64,000 bases of DNA from NCBI GenBank assembly GCA_017623595.1, contig JAGAOU010000037.1, positions 1 through 64,000 of the forward strand. The letters run 5' to 3'. Positions 20,857-29,021 of this stretch are shown here, one piece after another. The stretch comes from Clostridia bacterium. GTDB lineage: Bacteria > Bacillota > Clostridia > Oscillospirales > UBA644. The number at the start of each line of letters is the position of its first letter. Positions within the stretch are counted from its first letter, which is position 1. The notes under the pieces are model-generated. The model was not told the DNA's origin, ran no database searches, and saw only the letters and a list, made by a program, of their open reading frames with translations. The position numbers and the translations under genes were made by a program.

Positions 20857-21546
20857 ATGGAAAACCTCAAACTCGTTTATACCGGAAAAACCAAGAATGT
20901 TTATGCTCTTGACAACGGCAACTATCTGCTGAAGTTTAAGGATGATTGCACCGGCAAGGACGGCAAGTTCGATCCCGGTGAGAATGCGGTCGGTCTGACC
21001 ATCGAAGGTGTGGGCGATGTCAATCTGCGGATGAGCATTTATTTCTTCGAGAAGATCAACGCTGCCGGAATCAAGACCCACTATGTCAGTGCCAACCTGA
21101 ATGATACCACCATGGAGGTTCTCCCCGCAAAAGCCTTTGGTAAGGGGTTGGAGGTTATCTGCCGTTATAAGGCAGTTGGTTCCTTCTACCGCCGCTACTC
21201 CGACTACATCGAAGAGGGTGCTGATCTGCCCGCTTATGTGGAAACCACCTTCAAGAACGATGCAAAGGGTGATCCTTTGGTTACAAAAGACGGTCTTGTT
21301 GATCTGGGTGTTATGACTGCTGAGCAGTATGATTCGCTGAAGGATATGACCCAGAAGATCACCAAAATCGTCGCCGATGATCTGAAGGAAAAGGGTCTGG
21401 ATATGTACGATATTAAGTTTGAGTTCGGTTATGACGATAAGGGCGAGGTTATGCTCATTGACGAGATTGCTTCGGGGAACATGCGTGTTTATAAAGACGG
21501 TGAATACGTGGATCCTCTGACCTTGAACACTCTGTTCTTTGCTTGA
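20857..21546 (+). CDS. purC: SAICAR synthetase
   Basis: 229 residues. It condenses CAIR with aspartate using ATP. Family marks include [14 protein letters not shown] at the N-terminus, [11 protein letters not shown], and the C-terminal [25 protein letters not shown]. It starts 45 bases after purE with its own ribosome site. Length and motifs are ordinary, and the next step (PurB adenylosuccinate lyase) is not encoded here. Confidence 0.95.
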   Translation: MENLKLVYTGKTKNVYALDNGNYLLKFKDDCTGKDGKFDPGENAVGLTIEGVGDVNLRMSIYFFEKINAAGIKTHYVSANLNDTTMEVLPAKAFGKGLEVICRYKAVGSFYRRYSDYIEEGADLPAYVETTFKNDAKGDPLVTKDGLVDLGVMTAEQYDSLKDMTQKITKIVADDLKEKGLDMYDIKFEFGYDDKGEVMLIDEIASGNMRVYKDGEYVDPLTLNTLFFA

Positions 21547-21564
21547 TTTTAACAACTTTCTCTT

Positions 21565-21600
21565 CCCGCCCCGGAGACCCCTGTACTTCTCCGGAGCGGG
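21565..21600 (+). other. stable RNA hairpin between purC and purF
   Basis: CCCGC-(C)-CCGGAGA pairs with TCTCCGG-(A)-GCGGG around a 10-base loop. There is no T run after it, so it is more likely an mRNA processing or stability element than a terminator. Confidence 0.5.
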
Positions 21601-21637
21601 CATCTGATTCTTAATCCTTTGGAGGAATATAGCATTT

Positions 21638-23062
21638 ATGGGAGGATTTTTTGGCGCGGCCTGCAAATACAATGTTATCGATGACGTTTTTTTCGGCACA
21701 GATTACCATTCCCACCTGGGAACCCGTCGGGGTGGTATGGCGGTGTACGATCCTGTGCGTGGGCTTCAGCGCGATATCCATAATATTGAAAATTCGCCCT
21801 TCCGTACCAAGTTTGAAAAGGTTTTTGAGGAAATGACGGGCTGCTCCGCCATCGGCTGCATCAGTGATTACGATCCTCAGCCCTTGCTCATCCGTTCCAA
21901 GCTTGGAGTTTATGCCATCTGTGTGGTGGGGTTTGTCAACAATGCGGAAGAATTGATCGATCAGTATCTCACCTTCAGCGGCGGCCATTTTAACGCCATG
22001 ACGGCGGGAAATGTCAATGGCACGGAGTTGGTGGCGGCTCTGATCAATCAGAAAAATGATTTTGTGGAGGGGCTTCGCTTTGCGCAGTCCGAGATTCAAG
22101 GCACCGCAAATATTTTGATCCTAAAGGGAGACGGTACTATCCTTGCCGCCCGAGACCGCCTGGGACGTCTGCCTGTTTCCGTGGGAAAGCGGGAGGACGG
22201 TTACTGTGTTTCCACCGAATCCTTTGTTTGCGAGAAGGTGGGATACGAACGGATTCGGGAGCTTGGCCCCGGGGAGATCGTATCGATTACCCCCGATGGA
22301 GTGGAGCAGCTTGCCGCGGCAGGTAAGGAAATGCGCTTCTGCTCCTTTATGTGGAGCTATTACGGATTTCCCACCTCTACCTACGAAGGCGTCAACGTGG
22401 AGGTTATGCGCTATCGTAACGGTCAAATCATGGCTAAGAACGATGCTACTGCAGGAAATGCAGAAGGGGTTGATTATGTTGCCGGGGTTCCCGATTCCGG
22501 TGTTCCCCATGCCATTGGATATGCAAGTAAGAGCGACATTCCATATGCAAGACCTTTTATTAAATATACCCCTTCTTGGTCCCGCTCCTTTACCCCTACC
22601 CGTCAGAGCGACCGTCAGAAGGTCGCTACCATGAAGCAGATTCCCGTTCATGAGTTGATTCGGGATAAATCCCTTTTGTTTGTGGACGATTCCATTGTTC
22701 GCGGAACCCAGTTGCAGGGTACAGTGGATTTCTTGTATAACCACGGCGCGAAGGAAGTGCATATGCGTTCCGCTTGTCCGCCCATCATGTATCCCTGTAA
22801 GTTTCTTAACTTCTCCCGTTCCAACAGTGTTATGGAGTTGATTGCCCGCCGCACCATTGCGGAGCTGGAGGGGGAAGAAGGGGAGAAGCATATCGAGGAA
22901 TACTGTGATTCCTCCACCGAACGGGGCAAAAAGCTCCGCGAGACCATTTGTGAAAAGTTCCATTTCAAATCTTTGGAATTTCAGTCTCTGGAGGGGTTGA
23001 TTGAAGCTATTGGGATTGATCCGTCCAAGCTCTGTACTTATTGCTGGAACGGCAAAGAATAA
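21638..23062 (+). CDS. purF: amidophosphoribosyltransferase-like (PurF) protein lacking the N-terminal nucleophile
   Basis: 474 residues with a PurF layout: N-terminal Ntn-hydrolase-like glutaminase domain (to about 230) and a C-terminal phosphoribosyltransferase domain with the PRPP loop LLFVDDSIVRGTQL. Operon position agrees with synthesis of phosphoribosylamine. However, standard PurF begins CGI(V/F)G after processing, whereas this reads MGGFFGAAC: the nucleophilic Cys is Gly, and no in-frame upstream codon restores it. The oxyanion-hole segment HNGNLTN is also changed, to VVGFVNN. The sequence therefore predicts no classical glutaminase; ammonia could be used directly or come from a partner. 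This MGGFFG form seems a coherent subfamily rather than a mutation, but that needs a database comparison. Confidence 0.8.
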   Translation: MGGFFGAACKYNVIDDVFFGTDYHSHLGTRRGGMAVYDPVRGLQRDIHNIENSPFRTKFEKVFEEMTGCSAIGCISDYDPQPLLIRSKLGVYAICVVGFVNNAEELIDQYLTFSGGHFNAMTAGNVNGTELVAALINQKNDFVEGLRFAQSEIQGTANILILKGDGTILAARDRLGRLPVSVGKREDGYCVSTESFVCEKVGYERIRELGPGEIVSITPDGVEQLAAAGKEMRFCSFMWSYYGFPTSTYEGVNVEVMRYRNGQIMAKNDATAGNAEGVDYVAGVPDSGVPHAIGYASKSDIPYARPFIKYTPSWSRSFTPTRQSDRQKVATMKQIPVHELIRDKSLLFVDDSIVRGTQLQGTVDFLYNHGAKEVHMRSACPPIMYPCKFLNFSRSNSVMELIARRTIAELEGEEGEKHIEEYCDSSTERGKKLRETICEKFHFKSLEFQSLEGLIEAIGIDPSKLCTYCWNGKE

Positions 23063-23089
23063 TGTGATAATAGCGAGAGGAGATATCTT

Positions 23090-24136
23090 ATGAGTTTATC
23101 CAAGTCCGACAGTTACGCCGCCGCCGGTGTTGATATTACCGCCGGTTATAAGGCCGTGGAACTGATGAAAAAGCATATTGCACGCACCCGTAATGAGGGA
23201 TGTCTGGATGATGTGGGCGGCTTCGGCGGATGCTTCGGTTTGCCCATTGCCGGCATGGAGGAGCCCGTTCTTGTGTCGGGTACCGACGGCTGCGGAACCA
23301 AGGTAAAGCTTGCCATTCTCATGGACAAGCACGATACCATCGGTATCGATGCCGTTGCCATGTGTGTCAACGATATTATCTGCTGCGGTGCAAAGCCTCT
23401 GTTCTTCCTGGACTACATTGCCTGCGGTAAGAACATTCCCGAAAAGATTGCCGAGATCGTCAGCGGTGTTGCCGAGGGTTGCGTGCAGTCCGGTGCCGCT
23501 CTGATCGGCGGGGAAACGGCAGAGCATCCCGGTATGATGCCCGTGGAGGACTACGACCTTGCAGGTTTTGCCGTCGGTATCGTTGATAAGAAGAAAATTC
23601 TGGACAACACCCGCATGGCGGAAGGGGATATTGTGATTGCCCTGGCCTCTACGGGAATTCACTCCAACGGATTCTCCCTTTGCCGTAAGGTGTTTGATAT
23701 TGATAACAACAACCCCGACCTCTATGTTCCCAAGGGAGAGCTGGGCGGAAAAACCACGGCGGAGGCTCTGTTGGTTCCCACCAGAATTTACGTCAAATCG
23801 GTGCTCGCTCTGCTGGAAAAGGTGGATGTGAAGGGGATTTCCCATATCACCGGCGGCGGCTTCTACGAAAATATTCCCAGAAGCATTCCCGACGGCCTGG
23901 GCGCCAAGATTGACAAGAGTGCCGTTAAGGTGCTTCCCATTTTCGATCTCATCGCCAAGACGGGTAATATCCCCGAACGGGATATGTACAACACTTATAA
24001 TATGGGTGTCGGCATGAGCATCGTTGTCCCCAAGAATGAGGTGGATACCGCCCTTGAAATCCTCAAGGCCAACGGGGAAGATGCTTACGTCATCGGTGAA
24101 ATCATCGCCTCCGACGAAAAGGTGGTCTTATGCTGA
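23090..24136 (+). CDS. purM: phosphoribosylformylglycinamidine cyclo-ligase (AIR synthetase)
   Basis: 348 residues. Opens SYAAAGVDITAGYKAVELMKKH, followed by GGFGGCFGL, GTDGCGTKVKLA and MCVNDIICCGAKPLFFLDY, the signature of AIR synthetases. It closes FGAM to AIR with ATP. The last codons overlap purN by 7 bases. Length is normal. Confidence 0.96.
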   Translation: MSLSKSDSYAAAGVDITAGYKAVELMKKHIARTRNEGCLDDVGGFGGCFGLPIAGMEEPVLVSGTDGCGTKVKLAILMDKHDTIGIDAVAMCVNDIICCGAKPLFFLDYIACGKNIPEKIAEIVSGVAEGCVQSGAALIGGETAEHPGMMPVEDYDLAGFAVGIVDKKKILDNTRMAEGDIVIALASTGIHSNGFSLCRKVFDIDNNNPDLYVPKGELGGKTTAEALLVPTRIYVKSVLALLEKVDVKGISHITGGGFYENIPRSIPDGLGAKIDKSAVKVLPIFDLIAKTGNIPERDMYNTYNMGVGMSIVVPKNEVDTALEILKANGEDAYVIGEIIASDEKVVLC

Positions 24137-24762
24137 GTCCCGTTCGGATTGCCGTCCTTGTTTCGGGCGGCGGAACCAATCTGCAAGCCCTGATCGATGC
24201 GGAAAAAACCGGCATGTTCGGCGCAGGGAAGATTTCTCTTGTTCTCGCCTCCAAGCCCGGGGTTTATGCCCTTGAGCGTGCGACAAACAATGGGATTCCC
24301 GCCAAGGTTTTGCCCCGCAAGGCCTTTGAGTCCATCGCCGATTATTCCAAAGCCCTGGCGGATACGTTACAGGAAGAGAAGATCGATCTTGTGGTGCTGG
24401 CAGGCTTTTTGACCATCATCGACGAGCAGGTGTTTGAAGCCTTCCCTTACCGTATTCTCAACGTTCATCCTGCCCTGATTCCCTCCTTCTGCGGGAAGGG
24501 ATACTATGGGCTTCATGTTCATGAGGCGGCTTTGGCGAAGGGCGTGAAGATTTCGGGCGCTACGGTGCATTTTGTTACCCCCGAATGTGACGCGGGCCCC
24601 ATCGTTCTGCAAAAGGCGGTGGATGTCAGGCAGGACGATACCCCGGAGACCTTGCAACAGCGCATCATGGAAGAAGCGGAGTGGAAAATTCTTCCCGAAG
24701 CTGTGAAGCTTTTCTGTGAAGGAAAGCTCCGTGTTTCCGATAACAAAGTTTACATTGACTGA
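24130..24762 (+). CDS. purN: phosphoribosylglycinamide formyltransferase
   Basis: 210 residues, the formyl-THF-dependent GAR transformylase. Motifs are IAVLVSGGGTNLQALIDA, the catalytic region ILNVHPALIPSFCGKGYYGLHVHEAAL (Asn, His) and VTPECDAGPIVLQKAV with the catalytic Asp. It uses formyl-THF, which the fhs gene later in the operon helps supply. Translation is coupled to purM by overlap. Confidence 0.95.
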   Translation: MLSPVRIAVLVSGGGTNLQALIDAEKTGMFGAGKISLVLASKPGVYALERATNNGIPAKVLPRKAFESIADYSKALADTLQEEKIDLVVLAGFLTIIDEQVFEAFPYRILNVHPALIPSFCGKGYYGLHVHEAALAKGVKISGATVHFVTPECDAGPIVLQKAVDVRQDDTPETLQQRIMEEAEWKILPEAVKLFCEGKLRVSDNKVYID

Positions 24763-24783
24763 AGACCGAAAGGAGATCTTTTT

Positions 24784-25500
24784 ATGAAAATTTCCACCAT
24801 TGCAAATGAACTGAATTCTTTGGCTTACCACGGCCGCGGTATTATCATCGGAAAGAGCGCTGACGGAAAAAAAGCGATCACCGCTTATTTCATCATGGGG
24901 CGCAGTGAAAACAGCCGTAACCGTGTCTTTGTTGCGGAAGGGGACGCAATGCGCACCAAAGCCTTTGATGAATCCAAAATGATCGATCCCCATCTGATCA
25001 TTTATTATCCCGTCCGTGTTCTCGGAAATAAGACTATTGTTACCAACGGTGATCAGACCGACACTATTTACGATCTGATGGATAAGCAGATGACCTTCGA
25101 ACAGGCCCTTCGTACCCGTGAATTTGAAGATGATAAGCCTAACTTCACTCCCCGCATTTCGGGCATTATCCATCACGAAAAGGGCGAAATGAACTTTGCC
25201 ATGTTCATTCTGAAGTCCGCCGAGGGCGACGATTCCTCCTGTGAGCGCTTCACCTTCGCCTACAACAATCCCATTGCGGGAAAGGCGAAATTTATCCACA
25301 CCTATAACGGTGACGGCAATCCCCTTCCTTCCTACGAAGGAGAGCCCAAGACTCTGGAACTGCCCGACACCGATATTGATTCTCTCACAGATCTGATCTG
25401 GACCAATCTGAACGAAGATAACAAGGTATCCCTCTTTGTTCGTTACATTGATTTGGAAAACGGCGAGACCGAAACCCGCATCGTCAACAAAAACGTTTAA
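24784..25500 (+). CDS. PurO-type IMP cyclohydrolase
   Basis: 238 residues of the IMP_cyclohyd family (PF07826, archaeal PurO type): AYHGRGIIIGKSADGKKAITAYFIMGRSENSRNRVF is its recognisable start. It would close FAICAR to IMP, the final step. Most bacteria use the N-terminal half of bifunctional PurH; here that half is replaced by this unrelated enzyme, and the next gene supplies only the transformylase half. Position between purN and the transformylase supports the assignment. Distinct from PurH2 by sequence. Confidence 0.85.
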   Translation: MKISTIANELNSLAYHGRGIIIGKSADGKKAITAYFIMGRSENSRNRVFVAEGDAMRTKAFDESKMIDPHLIIYYPVRVLGNKTIVTNGDQTDTIYDLMDKQMTFEQALRTREFEDDKPNFTPRISGIIHHEKGEMNFAMFILKSAEGDDSSCERFTFAYNNPIAGKAKFIHTYNGDGNPLPSYEGEPKTLELPDTDIDSLTDLIWTNLNEDNKVSLFVRYIDLENGETETRIVNKNV

Positions 25501-25514
25501 TTAAGGAAAGGGAA

Positions 25515-26705
25515 ATGAAAATGAAAGAATTTGAACTGAAGTACGGTTGTAACCCCAATCAGAAGCCCGCAAAAATTTTTATGCATGACGGATCCGATCT
25601 TCCCATCGAAATCCTTTCCGGCCGTCCCGGATTCATTAACTTCCTGGACGCCTTTAATTCCTGGCAGCTGGTCAAAGAACTGAAGGAAGCCCTCGGCCTT
25701 CCCGCCGCTGCATCCTTCAAGCATGTTTCTCCCACCTCTGCCGCCGTGGGTACCCCCCTTCCCGAAAAACTGAAGAAGGCTTGCTTTGTGGATGACATCG
25801 AAGGCCTGGATGAGAATCCTTTGGCCTGCGCCTATGCCCGTGCCCGCGGTACCGACCGTATGTGCTCCTACGGTGACTGGGTTGCCCTTTCCGATGTTTG
25901 TGACAAAATGACCGCCGAGTTGATCTTCCGTGAAGTTTCCGACGGCGTTATCGCTCCCGGGTATACCGAGGAAGCCCTCGAAATCCTCAAGGGCAAACGT
26001 AAGGGGAACTACAATGTGGTCAAGATCGATCCCAACTATGTCCCCGATGCCATCGAGCATAAGCAGGTTTACGGTATTACCTTTGAGCAGGGCCGCAACG
26101 CTGTTGCCATCGATGCAAAGATGCTGGAAAACGTGGTCACCGAGAAGAAGGATCTTCCCGAATCCGCAAAGAGAGACCTGGTTGTTGCTCTGATTACTCT
26201 GAAATACACGCAGTCCAACTCGGTTTGCTACGCCGTGGACGGCCAGGCCATCGGTGTGGGTGCCGGACAGCAGTCCCGTATTCATTGTACCCGTCTTGCC
26301 GGCGGAAAGGCAGACACCTGGCATCTGCGTCAGGCCGACAAGGTCCTTAACCTGCCCTTCAAGCCCGAGTTGTCCCGTCCCGAACGTGACAACGTCATCG
26401 ACGGCTACATCAACAAAAACGAAGAGGATGTTTGCGCTGAAGGCGTTTGGCAGAAATACTTCACCGTCCGTCCCGAGCCCTTTACCTCCGAGGAAATGAA
26501 GGCATATCTTGCCACCATCCGCGGTGTTGCTCTGGGCTCTGATGCTTTCTTCCCCTTTGATGACAATATTCAGCGCGCTTACGCCAGCGGTGCAGATTAT
26601 ATCGCAGAACCCGGCGGCTCCATCCGTGATGACATTGTTATCTCCCGTTGCAATGAACTGGGCATTTCCATGGCATTTACGGGTCTCCGTTTGTTCCACC
26701 ACTAA
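25515..26705 (+). CDS. stand-alone AICAR transformylase (C-terminal half of PurH)
   Basis: 396 residues covering only the AICARFT portion of PurH: ELKYGCNPNQKPAKI, FKHVSPTSAAVG (catalytic Lys-His), AIGVGAGQQSRIHCTRLA, and the ending SDAFFPFDDNIQRAYASGADYIAEPGGSIRD with ISMAFTGLRLFHH. It transfers formyl from formyl-THF to AICAR. There is no MGS-like cyclohydrolase domain, consistent with the PurO-type partner upstream. Accumulated substrate (ZMP/ZTP) is the riboswitch ligand, so this step closes the regulatory loop. Confidence 0.92.
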   Translation: MKMKEFELKYGCNPNQKPAKIFMHDGSDLPIEILSGRPGFINFLDAFNSWQLVKELKEALGLPAAASFKHVSPTSAAVGTPLPEKLKKACFVDDIEGLDENPLACAYARARGTDRMCSYGDWVALSDVCDKMTAELIFREVSDGVIAPGYTEEALEILKGKRKGNYNVVKIDPNYVPDAIEHKQVYGITFEQGRNAVAIDAKMLENVVTEKKDLPESAKRDLVVALITLKYTQSNSVCYAVDGQAIGVGAGQQSRIHCTRLAGGKADTWHLRQADKVLNLPFKPELSRPERDNVIDGYINKNEEDVCAEGVWQKYFTVRPEPFTSEEMKAYLATIRGVALGSDAFFPFDDNIQRAYASGADYIAEPGGSIRDDIVISRCNELGISMAFTGLRLFHH

Positions 26706-26726
26706 TAAAAGAGGAGGTACGATACT

Positions 26727-27827
26727 ATGAAGAAGATTTTTGCATTGTTGCTTTGTCTTTCTATGGTTTTTGCTCTCGTTGCCTGCGGCGGCGGAGAAGA
26801 AACGCTCACGGACGGTTCGGATGCATCGGTTGACGCTTCCACCGAAACCTCCACTGACACGTCTTCCAATACGTCCACCAATACAAACGGTTCTTGGGGC
26901 GATCTTCCCGAGGATACCGTTCCCAACCTGGTAATCGCTAACGATCAGATCAAGGAACGTGCCGTTATCTATGATCTGGATGCCTACGAAGAAGGCGATA
27001 CTCTGGATGATCTTGAGGTTTGGTCGGTTCCTACCGGTCATGCGGCAGGTGTTAAGTACCGCGAAGACACGGTTTTCGGTGACGTTGTTATTGTTGCCGG
27101 ATCTCAGACGTCCGCTATTTACAAATATCCCTCTAAGGAAGTTGTTTGGAGTACTTCCAACCCCGGAAATAATCCCCACTCCATCGAAATTCTTCCCTCC
27201 GGTAATATCGTTATTGCCAACTCCACGGGCAACTGCCTCAGAGTTTTTTCCGCTTCTGCGATTTTGGACGGGAATAAGGGTGTTGCTCAGAAATTTACTG
27301 ATTACACGTTGAAGGGTGCTCACGGTGTTTTGTGGGATCCCGAATATGAAGTTCTGTGGGCGCTGGGCGGTTACGAACTGGCGGCTTATGCCATCTCCGG
27401 CACCGGAACAGGTGAAAAATTGTCCAAAGTGGGCGGTATGGGGTGCGATATTTCCAAACTGGGCTACGGTCATGACCTCCAGCCCGACTATACCGACACA
27501 CGTTATCTCTACTTCACTGCGGGGAATGCCTACCGCTTTGATAAAGAAGAGAACAAGGCAGGCAGTTTCCCCCAGGCCAGCACGATGCAGCAAAAGGAAA
27601 TCAAAGGATTTTCCAACAATCCCAATGGGAATGTGTTTACCACAGGTCCTCTCGGCGGTGCCGGAAAGTTCTTTGCCAACAGCTCCAAGGAATCCTGGCT
27701 GACCGATACGATTTATTTCTTCACCAAGAAGGTTGTCAAGGACCGAGTTGTTGTTACGAAAAACGAATTTGTTTCGGAATCCAGCGCCTTCTATAAGGTT
27801 CGTGCGTTCTACGGACAGTATCAATAA
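26727..27827 (+). CDS. propeller-like lipoprotein of unknown function, paralogue 1 of 5
   Basis: 366 residues. A lipoprotein signal (MKKIFALLLCLSMVFALVAC, lipobox LVAC, Cys20) and a Ser/Thr/Asp-rich linker (residues about 28-56) place it outside the membrane. The remainder has the motifs shared by all five copies: NDQ, TVFGDV, NN-x-HSIEILPSGN (His151), AHGVLWDPEY (His199), YGHDLQPDYTDTRYLYF (His249), KGF, WLTDTI and AFYKVRAFYGQY. The pattern of repeated short blades and conserved HxxE-LP-GN resembles arylsulfotransferase-like propellers and, from memory, DUF6528; the function is unknown. It starts 21 bases after the AICAR transformylase and clearly lies within the purine operon. Confidence 0.8.
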   Translation: MKKIFALLLCLSMVFALVACGGGEETLTDGSDASVDASTETSTDTSSNTSTNTNGSWGDLPEDTVPNLVIANDQIKERAVIYDLDAYEEGDTLDDLEVWSVPTGHAAGVKYREDTVFGDVVIVAGSQTSAIYKYPSKEVVWSTSNPGNNPHSIEILPSGNIVIANSTGNCLRVFSASAILDGNKGVAQKFTDYTLKGAHGVLWDPEYEVLWALGGYELAAYAISGTGTGEKLSKVGGMGCDISKLGYGHDLQPDYTDTRYLYFTAGNAYRFDKEENKAGSFPQASTMQQKEIKGFSNNPNGNVFTTGPLGGAGKFFANSSKESWLTDTIYFFTKKVVKDRVVVTKNEFVSESSAFYKVRAFYGQYQ

Positions 27828-27861
27828 TCTTGACAGGATTTTTTCTTCTCGGCAACGTTTG

Positions 27862-27876
27862 TTGTGAGTATCACAA
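27862..27876 (+). other. short palindrome between paralogues 1 and 2
   Basis: TTGTGA-GTA-TCACAA, a perfect 6-bp inverted repeat just before the second paralogue's ribosome site. It may be an operator or an mRNA hairpin, or chance. Confidence 0.3.
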
Positions 27877-27894
27877 AATAAGGGGTATAACATC

Positions 27895-28983
27895 ATGAAA
27901 AAGATTTTTGCATTAGTGCTTTGTCTCTCAGTGCTTTTTTCTCTTGTTGCCTGCGGAGGTGGGGAAGTTCCCTCTGATGGGTCGGACGCATCGGTTGATG
28001 CGTCCTCCGAATCCTCTACCGACACCTCCACCGATACCTCCGGTTGGACCGGTCTTCCCGAAGACACGGTTGATAACTGGGTTATTGCCAACGATCAGAT
28101 CAAGGATCGCGTTGTTGTGTATGATCTGGATGCATACGAAGAAGGTGATGTTCTGGAGGATTTGGAGGTTTGGTCTGTTTCGACCCAGGGCCAGGCCGCA
28201 GGGGTAAAGTATCGTGAGGATACCGTGTTCGGCGATGTTGTTATCGTTGCGGGCAGTCATTCCGCCATTTATGAATATCCCTCCGGAAAAGAGCTTTGGT
28301 CCACAAACAATCCCGGAAACAATACACATTCCATTGAGATCCTTCCCTCCGGGAATATCGTTCTTGCCAATTCCACAGGCAACAGCCTGCGCATGTTCCA
28401 AGCCAGCGCTATCCTGAGCGGCGACAGCAAGAAGTCTCAAAGCTTTAAGGACTATGAATTGGCCGGTGCGCACGGGGTTCTGTGGGATCCCGAATACGAT
28501 GTTCTGTGGGCCCTGGGTAACGGCGAAATCGCCGCCTATGCCCTTGCCAACAGTAGCGCGGGAGAGGTCCTTTCCAAGGTTTCCGGAATGGGGACCACCT
28601 TCTCGGGTCTGAAGGGGAGTGGCCATGATTTGCAGCCTGACTATAGTGATACCCGTTATCTCTATTTCACCGCAGGAAATGTTTACATGTTCGATAAGGA
28701 AGAAAATAAGGTTCGGACCAGTTTCCCCTATTCTTCTACTTTCCAGCTTCCCGAAATCAAGGGCTTTTCCAACAACCCCAACAAGAAGTTTTTCAGTACG
28801 GGACTTCTGGGAGGAGAAGGAAAGTTCTTCGAAGGCCATTGGAAGGAAAGTTGGCTGACCGATACCATTATTTTTTACTTCAGAATCGAAAAGCGTGGCC
28901 AGGTTGCCATGCGCAAGGTTGAAATTGTTGCGGAAGAAAGTGCTTTTTATAAGGTTCGTGCTTTTTACGGACAATATCAATAA
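27895..28983 (+). CDS. propeller-like lipoprotein of unknown function, paralogue 2 of 5
   Basis: 362 residues and the closest relative of the preceding gene: the same signal and lipobox (MKKIFALVLCLSVLFSLVAC, Cys20), a short Ser/Asp/Thr-rich linker, and nearly identical motif blocks (IANDQIKDRVVVYDLDAYEEGD, NNTHSIEILPSGN, AHGVLWDPEYDVLWALG, GHDLQPDYSDTRYLYF, WLTDTI, AFYKVRAFYGQYQ). Even the bases after both stop codons are alike, evidence for a recent tandem duplication. It should be anchored to the outer face of the membrane. Function unknown. Confidence 0.8.
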   Translation: MKKIFALVLCLSVLFSLVACGGGEVPSDGSDASVDASSESSTDTSTDTSGWTGLPEDTVDNWVIANDQIKDRVVVYDLDAYEEGDVLEDLEVWSVSTQGQAAGVKYREDTVFGDVVIVAGSHSAIYEYPSGKELWSTNNPGNNTHSIEILPSGNIVLANSTGNSLRMFQASAILSGDSKKSQSFKDYELAGAHGVLWDPEYDVLWALGNGEIAAYALANSSAGEVLSKVSGMGTTFSGLKGSGHDLQPDYSDTRYLYFTAGNVYMFDKEENKVRTSFPYSSTFQLPEIKGFSNNPNKKFFSTGLLGGEGKFFEGHWKESWLTDTIIFYFRIEKRGQVAMRKVEIVAEESAFYKVRAFYGQYQ

Positions 28984-29021
28984 CCTTGATATGATTTTCG
29001 GTTCCTCGGGGGCATTTACTT

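Noticed and set aside
20125-21699. A 524-codon minus-strand frame over purE and purC
   Set aside because: It would also cover the riboswitch and promoter; antisense shadow.
27862-27876. TTGTGA-GTA-TCACAA as a CRP-type site
   Set aside because: Spacing is 3 bases rather than the 6 or more of CRP sites, and CRP is not expected to act this way within an operon in Clostridia.
25497-28091. An 864-codon minus-strand frame across the AICAR transformylase and paralogue 1
   Set aside because: Antisense shadow; repeats of low-complexity residues and no recognisable domain.
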